Of a stretch of DNA of 64,000 nucleotides, positions 1 to 9,360 are shown in pieces. Below the pieces are notes generated by a model, which ran no database searches, was not told where the DNA came from, and was given only the letters and a program-made list of their open reading frames with translations. The first letter of the stretch is position 1, and each line of letters opens with the position of its first letter. Location: contig AP018794.1 of the NCBI GenBank assembly GCA_009731425.1, forward strand, positions 3,107,960-3,171,959, in the 5' to 3' direction. The DNA comes from Lachnospiraceae bacterium KM106-2. Lineage in GTDB: Bacteria > Bacillota > Clostridia > Lachnospirales > Lachnospiraceae. A program made the position numbers and the translations under genes.

Positions 1-559
1 TCGCTACAACTGGGAAGGAATATTTCTTCTCTTCATCATCTCGGAACACAATACAGACATCCTGTAACTGTCCCTCGATTAAATCCGTCTTGACCTCCAA
101 GGAGATTTTTGATTTTCTCATTTTGAATGCTGTTACATAAGCAATCACACAGTTTGATAAAAGATCATGCAGAGAGCCCTTCCTCAACTGCAAATATCCT
201 TTATTCCTAGAGTGTATTAAGAACTTATTTGGAGCGTTCGTCTTTGATGAAAGCAAGTAGTTACGACTACTTGCTTTCTTTGACTTATTACGAATCTGAT
301 ATTCTTTCTCTGAGCCCTCTACCATACAGCGAAAGGAGAATGAACTATCCCCTTCATCCTGCCCATGAAATAAGCTTTCTGGAAGTACCACTTGTATCGA
401 TTCCGACTTTTCCACTGGAATCTCTATTAATTCTGCAGATTCTGAATTTCGAATAACAAGTGTAGCTGTATCTCCACAATTCTTTGGCCACTGTATCCCA
501 ATTATAGATAAGTCCTTTTGTTCAATACGATATTCCTTAATCAATATGTCAGGATTCAT
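1..559 (-). CDS. Partial protein, N-terminal 186 residues, cut by window start
   Basis: An open frame begins at an ATG (557-559) preceded by a good GGAGG ribosome site (about 565-571) and stays open to the edge of the window, so the C-terminus is missing. The visible part is beta-strand-like, with no signal peptide or membrane segment, and its style (alternating short hydrophobic strands, Lys/Glu rich) resembles the N-terminal region of the TagF-like protein encoded just upstream in the operon (stop at 572, gap 12 bp). I infer a second CDP-glycerol glycerophosphotransferase-like or glycosyltransferase protein with an N-terminal beta domain, but the catalytic part is outside the window, so the function is unproven. 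It is the last visible gene of the minus-strand unit starting near 6.4 kb. Confidence 0.7.
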   Translation of the reverse strand, partial: MNPDILIKEYRIEQKDLSIIGIQWPKNCGDTATLVIRNSESAELIEIPVEKSESIQVVLPESLFHGQDEGDSSFSFRCMVEGSEKEYQIRNKSKKASSRNYLLSSKTNAPNKFLIHSRNKGYLQLRKGSLHDLLSNCVIAYVTAFKMRKSKISLEVKTDLIEGQLQDVCIVFRDDEEKKYSFPVVA

Positions 560-571
560 TTTGAACCTCCT

Positions 572-3037
572 CTATTCATAGTACTTTTTCGATATCTCAT
601 CTAATACACGCTGGCAGTTATTTTTATCTTCATATGCGAAATAGTTCTTTCGATTCTGAACGAACTTTTCATCCACAATATAGTTCTGATTTACAGATTT
701 CTTTAACATTTGGATCAATCCATCCACATCATAGCAAACATCACCAACAATATCTTCTCTCAGATCAACATAAGCGCCTTGCTCTTCTTCATAACGTTCA
801 ATATCAAAACGGAAATAAATAATTGGTTTATTCATATAGCAGAAATCCCATGAAACACTTGAGTAATCGGTAATTAACAAGGATGCCTTCATAATGATCT
901 CATTGATCGGAGCTTCTCCAAACTGGTAGATCTGAATATTATCACAAGCAGAAGCAAACTTAGAAACATATTTTTTCAACATCGGATGGATAACAAAGTT
1001 TAATCGAATATTCTTCTCTTTAATAAAGGAAACTAATTCTTTCTTCTGTAATAAAGAAGAATACATCTGATAATAATCCGACTCTAAAAATTCCTCTTCC
1101 GTCATTTTTTCTAACCATGTTCTCCATGTCGGCATAAGAACAATTTCTCTCATCGGCTGCTCTTCGGATTTATCCTGTAATACATCCCATCTTGTTAAGC
1201 CTGTTACAATAACTTCATCATCGTTATATCCAAAGTTTTCTGTAATGATTGACTTTTCAAACTCTGAGCTAGTAACAAATAATTTTGCTTTTAAAGCCGC
1301 TTTAGAGAATGTAGAATCAATTCTCTTTAATGCGATAACTCCATGTTGTAAGAATACATAACGTTTATTGGCAAATCTACGAACGATTCTTCCTCGTACA
1401 TACTTTCTAGCAAAGTAATTTGATTTTCCTTCTGATGATACAAGGATAACTTTTGATTGCATCAATAACATATGACGAATGCTCATAAACGGTATTACAT
1501 TCTTCTTATATGGAAGAAGGCGTTTATAATCCGGACTTTCCTTATCCATGATATAATACACTTTATGATTTACGTTATGATCCATACAGTATTTAAAGAA
1601 ATAGAATCCATTATCCTGTGCCATTTCACTATTCTTCTCGCAGACTAGCCAGATATCTTTACGATTTAAATAGTATCTCATTCCTTTATACAGCCAAGCG
1701 GAAACCATCTCTTTTACTTTATAAATATTGGCATCGTATTTTGTAATTTCTCGATATACAAGCGATAACTTGTTATACATTGTACTATATGGATATGCTA
1801 CATAACCATCCCCAGTACGGTATGTATATCGGATCAATCGTTTATTCAAGTGGGAATCTCGAATTCGCTTACAACCAACTCTGGCTAAGATCTCTCTTCC
1901 CTGATATTCAAATACAACATAGAAATCAAGATAGAAAGGAATCATTTGAAATGCCGATAGATCGATCGTTGCATTCAAATAACACACTCCCTTTTTCTCC
2001 CACGTCTTTTGGATTGGGAAGTCCATGTAACTCTCTTCAAATCGCTGAGCTAAACGAACTTTCGTTGGAACTGCTGAAAAGTCCACATAGGATGCCTGCA
2101 TTGTAATCTTTTCATTCTTCATTGCGAATTTTTCAATATTTGCAATTGCATATTTACCGTAAAATGCATCTTGTTCTTCGTAGGCAAATGCAGCATAGTA
2201 GTTTGTTGTGTAATACAACATTAATTTCTTTATCTCTTTTTCTACTTCTTCTGTTTCTTCCACTTCTTCTGTTTCATCAACTGGAACAGGATCCTCCCAT
2301 GTTGCAAGAACAGGATCCACAATTGGTTGCTCCGCCTTTTGATTTAAATAGATCCAACAACGTTGAAGCTGCTCGCCATCATTGATCAGTAAGATAGCAC
2401 GATATCTCTTAAACTTCGCATTCTCACAAATCACTTCTTTAATAGTGTCCAAGGAATAAGATAAATCTTTTCCATATTCCATTGGCATCTCCTCGATAAC
2501 TCTCCCACCATTTTCAGAAAATAAAGCTTTAATCTCTTTACAGGAGATTTCATCCCATGATAAATTCTCAAATCTTATTTCTTTTTCGGTCGTAACATAG
2601 TTCTGACATGCAATCTTTGTTACTTTAAAATATTCAGGATTCGTAAGACTACAAATTACGAATTGCAAGCGTTTATGTGAATCATAAGTAGGGAAATATA
2701 CTCTGGAACTCTTCTCAATAACTAAGTAATCCAGATTATATTTCCCTTTAAACATAACCTCTTCTTTTTGATCTACTAATACTTGGTATAACTTTTCAGT
2801 ACTAGCTTCATAAAGATCAATCTCATAAACTCCCTTTTTCACTTGTAACATTGTAGCATCAAATTCAAATCGATACTCCTCTTTATCATAAACACACGGA
2901 ATATCAATACTATTTTCTGTCTTCGCATGTCTAAATCTTAGGGCAACATCCTTCCCTTGACCCAATGCTTCACATTGGATCAAGCCGCGATATACGCTCC
3001 CCTCTTTTACTAAATCTACGATCTGCGCTTTATTCAT
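572..3037 (-). CDS. CDP-glycerol glycerophosphotransferase family protein (TagF/TagB-like)
   Basis: The C-terminal half carries the family's GT-B features: FLQHGVIALKRID, a VTGLTRWDVL strand, LMPTWRTWL, NFVIHPMLKKYV and the nucleotide-side motif ITDYSSVSWDFCYMNKPIIYF. Enzymes of this family move glycerol phosphate or ribitol phosphate from CDP-alditols onto wall teichoic acid or capsule precursors at the inner membrane. About 400 residues of beta-rich sequence precede the catalytic domain, with a Glu/Val-rich linker (near residue 265) between two sub-domains. The frame is open upstream to 3067, but ATG at 3035-3037 has AAGGAG at the right distance and overlaps the previous stop by eight bases, so translation is probably coupled. 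Length from this start is 821 residues. The acceptor and alditol cannot be told from sequence. Confidence 0.88.
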   Translation of the reverse strand: MNKAQIVDLVKEGSVYRGLIQCEALGQGKDVALRFRHAKTENSIDIPCVYDKEEYRFEFDATMLQVKKGVYEIDLYEASTEKLYQVLVDQKEEVMFKGKYNLDYLVIEKSSRVYFPTYDSHKRLQFVICSLTNPEYFKVTKIACQNYVTTEKEIRFENLSWDEISCKEIKALFSENGGRVIEEMPMEYGKDLSYSLDTIKEVICENAKFKRYRAILLINDGEQLQRCWIYLNQKAEQPIVDPVLATWEDPVPVDETEEVEETEEVEKEIKKLMLYYTTNYYAAFAYEEQDAFYGKYAIANIEKFAMKNEKITMQASYVDFSAVPTKVRLAQRFEESYMDFPIQKTWEKKGVCYLNATIDLSAFQMIPFYLDFYVVFEYQGREILARVGCKRIRDSHLNKRLIRYTYRTGDGYVAYPYSTMYNKLSLVYREITKYDANIYKVKEMVSAWLYKGMRYYLNRKDIWLVCEKNSEMAQDNGFYFFKYCMDHNVNHKVYYIMDKESPDYKRLLPYKKNVIPFMSIRHMLLMQSKVILVSSEGKSNYFARKYVRGRIVRRFANKRYVFLQHGVIALKRIDSTFSKAALKAKLFVTSSEFEKSIITENFGYNDDEVIVTGLTRWDVLQDKSEEQPMREIVLMPTWRTWLEKMTEEEFLESDYYQMYSSLLQKKELVSFIKEKNIRLNFVIHPMLKKYVSKFASACDNIQIYQFGEAPINEIIMKASLLITDYSSVSWDFCYMNKPIIYFRFDIERYEEEQGAYVDLREDIVGDVCYDVDGLIQMLKKSVNQNYIVDEKFVQNRKNYFAYEDKNNCQRVLDEISKKYYE

Positions 3038-4409
3038 GTCTAACTCCTTTTTTAAATATAAAATCACTCATACAAAGGTAATATACAAAAGCCGGAAAGC
3101 TTAAAAAAGGGATGGCAATTGTCTCTGTCATACTTGCCATATGAAATGTAATCATTATGATAAATGGTAATGCTGCAAAATTCTTTTCCCCATCATGCTT
3201 AATCCAATAGATAAGCGCTGTAATTACCCCAATTACTGCTAATACGATATATGCCACCATAGCAAATACTCCGTAGGTATAACCCATCTGAAGTATATTA
3301 TTATGTGCATGAATATACTTTTCTTTTGTTACTGAATTTCTAGAAGAAAAACCATTTCTTCCAAATAACGTTATCTTTTTTGCATAGTCTTTATAAATAG
3401 CCAAACGACCATTTAATAAATGCTCCACCAAGTTATTATCACTTGTCGTAAGGAATCTTGTAAGTGTAGAATCCTTCTTTGCATCTGCTGCTAATACCGT
3501 CACACTATTATCTAGCTTAGCATAGGTCTGATCATATTGGTACTTTACTGGATGATCCACTGCATTTGGAATGATCTCGAGTGCTTTATAGCAAATCGGG
3601 AACATAATTACGATTCCAATAATGCAGCAAAGAATATACTTCCAAAATACTTTTAGATTCTTTTGTCTACGTGATATTGCTAATCGGATTGCAAACCATG
3701 CAATTGCAGCCAATGCTGTAGCAAGCATAGACGTTCTAGCTTGTGTCATAAATAAAAAGAACATACCCATTCCGATTTCAATAAATAAAACGCTCGATTT
3801 ACGTAATGAAGTATTCTCTTTAATTGCCTTCTCGATCAAGATCAAGTAACAAGCAAAAACCGTAATCAGATATAATCCTAAAATATTAGGATTAATAAAG
3901 ATTCCTGCATATCTTGCCCCAACTGCTCTTGGACGGAACAATAACGCAAACAATGTGAATCCCAAGAAGGAAAATCTCGTTCCCTGAATAAAAGCCATCC
4001 ATAACTTCTCTTTATTAGAATGATTCGCCCAAACAAAGCCAATCATCGTGAATCCGAATAAAAGTAAAAAGCCAATTCCAAAATAAGTCTTTCTAAAGAA
4101 ATAATCAGAAATCATCATGGTAAGCCCGAGCAAAATCCAAGAAAACATAGCAGGCTTTCGATACTTAACCTGCTCTAACTTCTCATCCAATGAAAAGAAG
4201 ATGATCGCTGCCATGATTATGATACCAAAAATATTATAAATATAATAATTACGATCCTGCTTAAGCAAGCGATATGCTAAATACAACAAGTTCATACAAA
4301 CAAATGCCATGATCAGCAAAATATGTTTTGTCTTTTCATCTAATTTCTTGGAGTACTTTAAAAATGGAGCCAAGATGGCTATATATACATTCTCTAGTAC
4401 AGTTATCAT
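3030..4409 (-). CDS. O-antigen ligase/polymerase (Wzy/WaaL-like) membrane protein
   Basis: This 459-residue protein has about ten to twelve hydrophobic segments and one long extracytoplasmic loop in its C-terminal half (roughly residues 270-375). Just after that loop comes HAHNNILQMGYTYGVFAMV, the His/Asn pattern typical of the Wzy_C (O-antigen ligase) family, whose members polymerise undecaprenyl-linked repeats or transfer finished glycans to an acceptor. An Arg pair in GTRFSFLGF and in FRPRAVGARYAG fits the arginine-rich periplasmic loops of the family. The gene starts with an ATGA overlap with the upstream dehydratase gene and overlaps the TagF-like gene downstream. It is one of two Wzy_C-type proteins in the locus (the other at 32.9-34.4 kb); which polymerises and which ligates is open. 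Confidence 0.85.
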   Translation of the reverse strand: MITVLENVYIAILAPFLKYSKKLDEKTKHILLIMAFVCMNLLYLAYRLLKQDRNYYIYNIFGIIIMAAIIFFSLDEKLEQVKYRKPAMFSWILLGLTMMISDYFFRKTYFGIGFLLLFGFTMIGFVWANHSNKEKLWMAFIQGTRFSFLGFTLFALLFRPRAVGARYAGIFINPNILGLYLITVFACYLILIEKAIKENTSLRKSSVLFIEIGMGMFFLFMTQARTSMLATALAAIAWFAIRLAISRRQKNLKVFWKYILCCIIGIVIMFPICYKALEIIPNAVDHPVKYQYDQTYAKLDNSVTVLAADAKKDSTLTRFLTTSDNNLVEHLLNGRLAIYKDYAKKITLFGRNGFSSRNSVTKEKYIHAHNNILQMGYTYGVFAMVAYIVLAVIGVITALIYWIKHDGEKNFAALPFIIMITFHMASMTETIAIPFLSFPAFVYYLCMSDFIFKKGVRHE

Positions 4410-6367
4410 TTTATCTCATCCTTTATTGGAAGATGTGAAACATGATCTTCGATATCAACATCTTCAATTTGTTTTAGTTTATTTGTCTCTTTTAACTCAG
4501 ATTTCCCAGTATTGTATTGATAAGTTGGAACCATTTCTTTAATAAGCTCTCGTACATTATCACATTCACTATAGACTGATTTATATAAGTCGTCCAATTT
4601 TTCAAAAAATAATTCTTCATTAAATTCAATTGGTTTTCCTATGTGGATCATCTTATTATTCGTTTCTTTTAATCCTTCTTCATCCATTAGCATCTCTTCA
4701 AATAATTTTTCTCCTGGACGTAAGCCGGTAAATTGAATTTGAATATCTCTTCCAATGGTATATCCTGATAAACGAATCAAGTTCTTTGCCAGATCAAGTA
4801 TTTTTACTGGTTCACCCATATCAAGGATGAAAATCTCTCCGCCTCTTGCAAGCGCTCCAGCTTCCAACACAAGTGAAACAGCCTCTGGAATTGTCATAAA
4901 GTAACGAATGATATCCGGATGTGTTACCGTTACTGGTCCACCTGCTTCAATCTGCTTGCGGAACAATGGTATTACGCTACCATTACTTCCAAGTACATTA
5001 CCAAATCTTACTGCTACAAACTCAGTATCCGAATTACGATTAAATGCCTGAATGATCATTTCACACATTCTCTTAGAAGCACCCATAACATTCGTTGGAT
5101 TAACTGCTTTATCTGTTGAAATCAGTACAAAACGCTTTGCGCCATACTTGCTAGCTGCAATCGCTGTCTTATAAGTACCAAATACATTATTTTTAATTGC
5201 CTCATTTGGACTGTCTTCCATAAGTGGTACATGCTTATGTGCTGCTGCATGATAAACGATATCTGGACGATAAGTTTCAAATAATTTATTTACACGCTCT
5301 GTATTTCTAACGGAACCAATGATTACCCTTACATCCACATTTGGATAATCATGCTTTAACTCTTGTTGGATATCATAAGCATTATTCTCATAGATATCAA
5401 AAATAACTAGCTGCTTTGGTGCATACTTCACGATCTGTCTACATAATTCGCTACCGATCGATCCGCCACCACCGGTTACTAAAACTACTTTATCGCTGAT
5501 ATATGTCATAATATTGCCAACATTTAATTGAATCGGCTCTCTACCAAGTAAATCTTCAATTTCAACACGACGCAATCTGCTAACAGATACTTCTTCGTTG
5601 ATCAGCTGATACATTCCAGGAAGTATCTTCATCTGACATCCCGTATCCTTACAGATATCAAGAATTTCCTTAATATCACGTCTTCCTACACTTGGCATTG
5701 CAATAATAATATCTGTAACCTGGTATTCTCTAACACAATGAACGATTGAGGAGCGATCTCCTACAATCTTTACCCCTTGTATGTAGCTATTTATTTTATC
5801 TTTATTATCATCAATTGCACAAACAACTACTCCATCTAAATAAGAGCTAATCGTAATTTCTTTAATGATAGCATTTGCCGCTTCCCCCGCGCCGATGATC
5901 ATAATTTTTCTCTTGTTTTCGGCATGCGCTTTTGAACTATATAAACGCAGAAAACGGTAACAGAATCTACTTGCTGTCACTAACGTGATCATTAACATAA
6001 AATCGATTCCAAAGTAGGTTGTCGACATTGTCAAATTAGCCATCTTAATTCCAAAGAACTGAATTGCCTCTGCTAACGTACACGCATACAATATATTTAC
6101 AACTTCATCAATACTGGCATATCTCCACAGACTATTATACATTCTAAAAAGAAAGAAGATAACCAATGTTACTATCGTATTGATCGGTGCATAATAATAA
6201 AGATTCCTAGCCATATTTATCCACGGTTCGCTATTGAAACCGCCTAATCTTAAGTATAGTGCAAAAAATGATGTGAAATTAATGATTATAATATCTAACA
6301 TGATTAAAAAGGATCTTCGAATCATTAGTTTTCTATCTATTAATATCTTCTTCATGACGTGCTCCAT
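4406..6367 (-). CDS. Membrane UDP-sugar 4,6-dehydratase, CapD/PglF/WbpM type
   Basis: The first 130 residues hold four membrane segments; then a CoA/NAD-binding-like domain (IMIIGAGEAANAIIKE) and a C-terminal extended SDR domain starting VVLVTGGGGSIGSELCRQI near residue 300. The catalytic region reads STDKAVNPTNVMGASKRMCE, where the usual Tyr of YxxxK is Met, as is normal for the long UDP-GlcNAc 4,6-dehydratases (PglF, WbpM). The reaction makes UDP-4-keto-6-deoxy-HexNAc, the branch point to bacillosamine, QuiNAc or FucNAc. Start: ATG at 6367 has AGGAAAAA upstream; an internal ATG at 6355 has GGAG six bases ahead and may be the real one. A promoter (6399-6427) lies directly upstream. It is the first gene of the unit running to the window start. 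Confidence 0.93.
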   Translation of the reverse strand: MEHVMKKILIDRKLMIRRSFLIMLDIIIINFTSFFALYLRLGGFNSEPWINMARNLYYYAPINTIVTLVIFFLFRMYNSLWRYASIDEVVNILYACTLAEAIQFFGIKMANLTMSTTYFGIDFMLMITLVTASRFCYRFLRLYSSKAHAENKRKIMIIGAGEAANAIIKEITISSYLDGVVVCAIDDNKDKINSYIQGVKIVGDRSSIVHCVREYQVTDIIIAMPSVGRRDIKEILDICKDTGCQMKILPGMYQLINEEVSVSRLRRVEIEDLLGREPIQLNVGNIMTYISDKVVLVTGGGGSIGSELCRQIVKYAPKQLVIFDIYENNAYDIQQELKHDYPNVDVRVIIGSVRNTERVNKLFETYRPDIVYHAAAHKHVPLMEDSPNEAIKNNVFGTYKTAIAASKYGAKRFVLISTDKAVNPTNVMGASKRMCEMIIQAFNRNSDTEFVAVRFGNVLGSNGSVIPLFRKQIEAGGPVTVTHPDIIRYFMTIPEAVSLVLEAGALARGGEIFILDMGEPVKILDLAKNLIRLSGYTIGRDIQIQFTGLRPGEKLFEEMLMDEEGLKETNNKMIHIGKPIEFNEELFFEKLDDLYKSVYSECDNVRELIKEMVPTYQYNTGKSELKETNKLKQIEDVDIEDHVSHLPIKDEIK

Positions 6368-6398
6368 TTTTTCCTAAATTTATTATTATTTCTATAGT

Positions 6399-6427
6399 AT
6401 AGTAGCATATATCAACAAAAGATACAA
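6399..6427 (-). promoter_or_regulatory. Predicted sigma-A promoter of the dehydratase unit
   Basis: Read on the minus strand: -35 TTGTAT (6422-6427), 17-bp spacer, -10 TACTAT (6399-6404), about 30 bp before the ATG at 6367. It points away from the plus-strand promoter at 6593-6621, making the 6368-6644 gap a divergent control region. Confidence 0.6.
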
Positions 6428-6592
6428 TGACCTAGCCCTATGATTTTTTAGGGATTCCGCACCTATCTAACAATTATTACAAAATGTTTATTTTTTGATA
6501 ACACACAGGGATTTTATGGTATTTATTCTCGTATAAAATTTGTTTACAATTCTTACAATTCCCTTAAAAAGTGTCATCTTCCGATTTTTTCA

Positions 6593-6621
6593 TTTACATT
6601 ATTTTAAAACTATATTATAAT
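6593..6621 (+). promoter_or_regulatory. Predicted sigma-A promoter of the nucleotidyltransferase gene
   Basis: -35 TTTACA (6593-6598), exactly 17 bp, -10 TATAAT (6616-6621). Transcription should start near 6628, giving a leader of only about 17 nt that is almost entirely the ribosome site GGAGGG (6632-6637). Confidence 0.75.
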
Positions 6622-6644
6622 ATCATCATTTGGAGGGATTAAAA

Positions 6645-7553
6645 TTGAAAAACTGTACTTTAGTAATCATGGCTGCCGGAATCGGTAGTAGATATGGTAA
6701 AGGTATCAAACAGCTTGAAGTAGTTGGTCCAAGTGGCGAATTAATTATCGACTATTCTATTTATGCCGCAAAGCGTGCAGGATTTAATAAAGTTGTATTT
6801 ATAATTCGGGAAGATATCGAAAAAGAATTTAGAGAAGCAATTGGTGATCGTATTCAAGATCAAATTAAAGTTGAATATGTATTCCAAGATATTAATAATC
6901 TTCCTGGCGGGTTACATAAGCCAGCAGATCGCACAAAGCCTTGGGGCACTGGACAAGCAGTTCTTGCTTGTAAAGGTATCGTAAATGAACCATTTGTAGT
7001 TATCAATGCTGATGATTATTATGGCGATATGGCCTTTGAAAAAGTATATGAGTTTTTATGCCAAGCAAAAGATGGCTTAGAAAAACCAGAATACTGTATG
7101 GTTGGGTTCCAATTAGGCAATACATTAAGCGAAAATGGTTCCGTTACACGTGGTGTTTGCCAAGTAAGTGAAAATCATCAATTAGTTGACGTAATTGAAA
7201 CAACTGGAATTCACGAAGAAGATGGAAAGATCGTATCTGATCTTGATAATCCTCTTACCCATAAAGAACTTGTATCTATGAATATGTGGGGATTCACTCC
7301 TGACATCTTCGAGGTATTAGAAAATAAATTTATTGATTTTCTTCAGGGTCTAAGTTCAGATGATATCAAATCTGAATATTTATTACCAAACATTGTAGAT
7401 CAATTATTAAAAGCAGGAAAATGTAACGTTACTGTACTTACTTCTTCTGATCGTTGGTTTGGAGTAACTTATCATGAAGATAAAGATTTTGTGGTTAACT
7501 CTATTCTTCAATTAATTGAAAATGACGTTTACCCAAAAGACCTATATAAATAA
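6645..7553 (+). CDS. Sugar-phosphate nucleotidyltransferase family protein
   Basis: The N-terminus LVIMAAGIGSRYGKGIKQLE is the nucleotide-binding signature of the GT-A-like sugar nucleotidyltransferases, with FVVINADDYYG as the metal-binding Asp region and the Lys-containing KPWGTGQAVL segment between them. Enzymes of this fold make NDP-sugars from NTP and sugar 1-phosphate in the cytoplasm. The closest recognised type is the stand-alone nucleotidyltransferase of about 300 residues often annotated only to family; the sugar is unknown. Start is TTG at 6645, chosen because GGAGGG sits seven bases ahead; the TTG at 6630 overlaps the ribosome site itself. It is the only plus-strand gene in the first 38 kb, has its own strong promoter and ends at a bidirectional terminator. 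Confidence 0.88.
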   Translation: MKNCTLVIMAAGIGSRYGKGIKQLEVVGPSGELIIDYSIYAAKRAGFNKVVFIIREDIEKEFREAIGDRIQDQIKVEYVFQDINNLPGGLHKPADRTKPWGTGQAVLACKGIVNEPFVVINADDYYGDMAFEKVYEFLCQAKDGLEKPEYCMVGFQLGNTLSENGSVTRGVCQVSENHQLVDVIETTGIHEEDGKIVSDLDNPLTHKELVSMNMWGFTPDIFEVLENKFIDFLQGLSSDDIKSEYLLPNIVDQLLKAGKCNVTVLTSSDRWFGVTYHEDKDFVVNSILQLIENDVYPKDLYK

Positions 7554-7568
7554 ATTACTCTATACAAT

Positions 7569-7614
7569 AAAAAGGATGAGCGCTGGTTAAGAACCAGTCA
7601 TCATCCTTTTTTAT
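7569..7614. terminator. Bidirectional intrinsic terminator
   Basis: The sequence AAAAGGATGA...CTGGTT AAG AACCAG...TCATCCTTTT folds into a long stem with an A-tract on the left and a T-tract on the right. It separates the convergent nucleotidyltransferase (ends 7553) and acyltransferase (ends 7625) genes and can serve both. Confidence 0.85.
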
Positions 7615-7624
7615 TGCTGAACTT

Positions 7625-8698
7625 TTATACTTTCTCTGTATGGAGTTTTCCATCCAATACAGGTGTATATCTACAAATCCATTTCACTAGCATCAAATTA
7701 ATTGCAAGATGTATAATAGTAATAATTACAACATCCACTGTAGTATCTATATTAGGTAATCCTAAATTTATCATTGGTAAAAAATGCAATGTAATATAAC
7801 CATGTGTTATAAATTCAAGTCCCATCAAAGCCATAGTATGCTTTCCTATAAATTGGAGCAGATTTGATTCCTGCAATACGATACTCATGTATATAACAGC
7901 CATACATACAATAAGAGTCCAAATCAATTTAATATTTACAAAGAAAAACGTCACTTTAATTATTGAGCGTATAAAATATAAACTTTCTAATCTTCTAAAA
8001 AATAGCATTGATGAAATAAACACAAGTACTAGACCAGTAATATGAAATCTCACCACTGTTTTTTTATTTTTTTTACTATATTTTACTAACCTAACAATAT
8101 ACTCAAAACTAAATGCACCTAAAGCATACCAGAATAGATATTGCGGTATTCCTGAGATTGAAAACCAAGCGTTAATTCGATTCAATACCGGAAGATTAGC
8201 TAGTTTTAAAAAAACATTACACTTTTCAGATATAACTGGTATTTCTCCAAAGAATAAATATATTACATAAGAGAACAAACATATAAGTCCACTACTCGTA
8301 AAATATCTCTTGAAAAAATAATAAACTATACTAACACTAAGTATTACTGGAAAAAACCAATAATTTGGTTCAATATGATTAGGTTCTAAAAAAATACTCA
8401 AAATTTGTTTAAAGCCTATGTTTTTCACATCTGAATCATTCAATACGAATCCAATCCACGCCCACAACGCAAATGGAATTGTTATGCCAATAATCCTTTT
8501 TGATATAAATTGCCTCACTGATTTTTTCTCTTGCTTAACAGCAAAAAAACCAGCAATAATGAAAAATAATTGCAAATGGAACGTATATGCAAAAGCTTCT
8601 AAATTCATACTTACCCAATGCCCTAAATAAACAAATATTAATGCAATAGCTCTAGAAACATCAACCCAGTCATATCGTTCTTTTATTTTGTTCATCAT
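7625..8698 (-). CDS. Acyltransferase-3 family membrane protein (glycan O-acyltransferase)
   Basis: About ten membrane helices start right after the family opening WVDVSRAIALIFVYLGHWV, which contains the conserved Arg and catalytic-type His of acyltransferase 3 proteins (OafA/WecH relatives). They move acetyl or other acyl groups onto sugars during or after polysaccharide assembly at the membrane. Length (357) is typical for the domain without an SGNH extension. Two adjacent ATGs at 8698 and 8695 are possible; the ribosome site is weak and lies beside an inverted repeat at 8708-8736. The base composition here is more AT-rich than the rest of the locus, and the gene is separated from the operon by 660 bp of decayed sequence, so it may be a later acquisition. 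Confidence 0.85.
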   Translation of the reverse strand: MMNKIKERYDWVDVSRAIALIFVYLGHWVSMNLEAFAYTFHLQLFFIIAGFFAVKQEKKSVRQFISKRIIGITIPFALWAWIGFVLNDSDVKNIGFKQILSIFLEPNHIEPNYWFFPVILSVSIVYYFFKRYFTSSGLICLFSYVIYLFFGEIPVISEKCNVFLKLANLPVLNRINAWFSISGIPQYLFWYALGAFSFEYIVRLVKYSKKNKKTVVRFHITGLVLVFISSMLFFRRLESLYFIRSIIKVTFFFVNIKLIWTLIVCMAVIYMSIVLQESNLLQFIGKHTMALMGLEFITHGYITLHFLPMINLGLPNIDTTVDVVIITIIHLAINLMLVKWICRYTPVLDGKLHTEKV

Positions 8699-8707
8699 AT
8701 GTACCCA

Positions 8708-8736
8708 ATATGATATTTACTATATAGATATCATAT
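8708..8736. repeat. Inverted repeat upstream of the acyltransferase gene
   Basis: Perfect 9-bp arms ATATGATAT (8708-8716) and ATATCATAT (8728-8736) with an 11-bp AT-only centre lie 10 bp before the start codon at 8698. It could be an operator or a hairpin in the leader; very AT-rich, so chance is possible. Confidence 0.4.
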
Positions 8737-8920
8737 TTTCCTTTTTATAATAATTTGTTTTATTCTATTTAAACTTCTGATTAGTTATTAATATTTTCCA
8801 TAATAAATAATTCCAAGTTTAATTATATTTAACATCTCGTGAATATTTAACACAAACATTACCCCAATTAGAATCTAAATATATTGAATTTTATTATTAC
8901 GAAATATTGAAATGCCTTAA

Positions 8921-9233
8921 CTAACAAAGTAATGTATGCCCATGCAAAATAAAATACAGTCCATATAAAATCATTCTATTTACAGCTGACCACCATCCTA
9001 CAATCAGCAGAATTGCAATTGAAAATAAGTCCCATCCAAAGCATACATTTGTAATGTATATTCTTTCTGTTCACATACCACACTATTAAAATTATTAAAA
9101 GAATTATACAACCTACCAAACTGATTTTCACATATTCTAAAGTTCTATAAGTTGGATATCTCGAAAGATTCATACATTGTCCAAATGGTGTAGAAACACA
9201 CCCAAACATGCTATTCCTTAAATATACTCTAGC
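8921..9233 (-). pseudogene. Remnant of a membrane protein gene
   Basis: On the minus strand an open frame with ATG at 9209 (open from about 9233, no convincing ribosome site) encodes a polar segment with PFGQCMNLSRYPTYRTLEY followed by a hydrophobic helix. Near 9030 sensible sequence moves to another frame, giving IAILLIVGWWSAVNRMILYG and a stop at 8921-8923. That switch, the absence of a proper N-terminus and the lack of any intact frame in 8699-9360 suggest the frameshifted C-terminal part of a larger membrane protein, perhaps a glycosyltransferase or glycan membrane protein. I do not recognise the family. The rest of 8699-9360 holds no gene I can support. Confidence 0.45.
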
Positions 9234-9360
9234 TTATTTTTCAAAATTTTCATCTAATCTTAACTTAAGACTATCTCTTAGTATAAAAAACAAAAGCCTT
9301 ATTCTAATTAATAGGAGACAAACTATAAAAGTCTATCTACTACTAATTAGGTATAGCTCT

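Noticed and set aside
229..456. 75-codon plus-strand frame
   Set aside because: Antisense to the partial gene 1-559, which has a good ribosome site and stays open to the edge.
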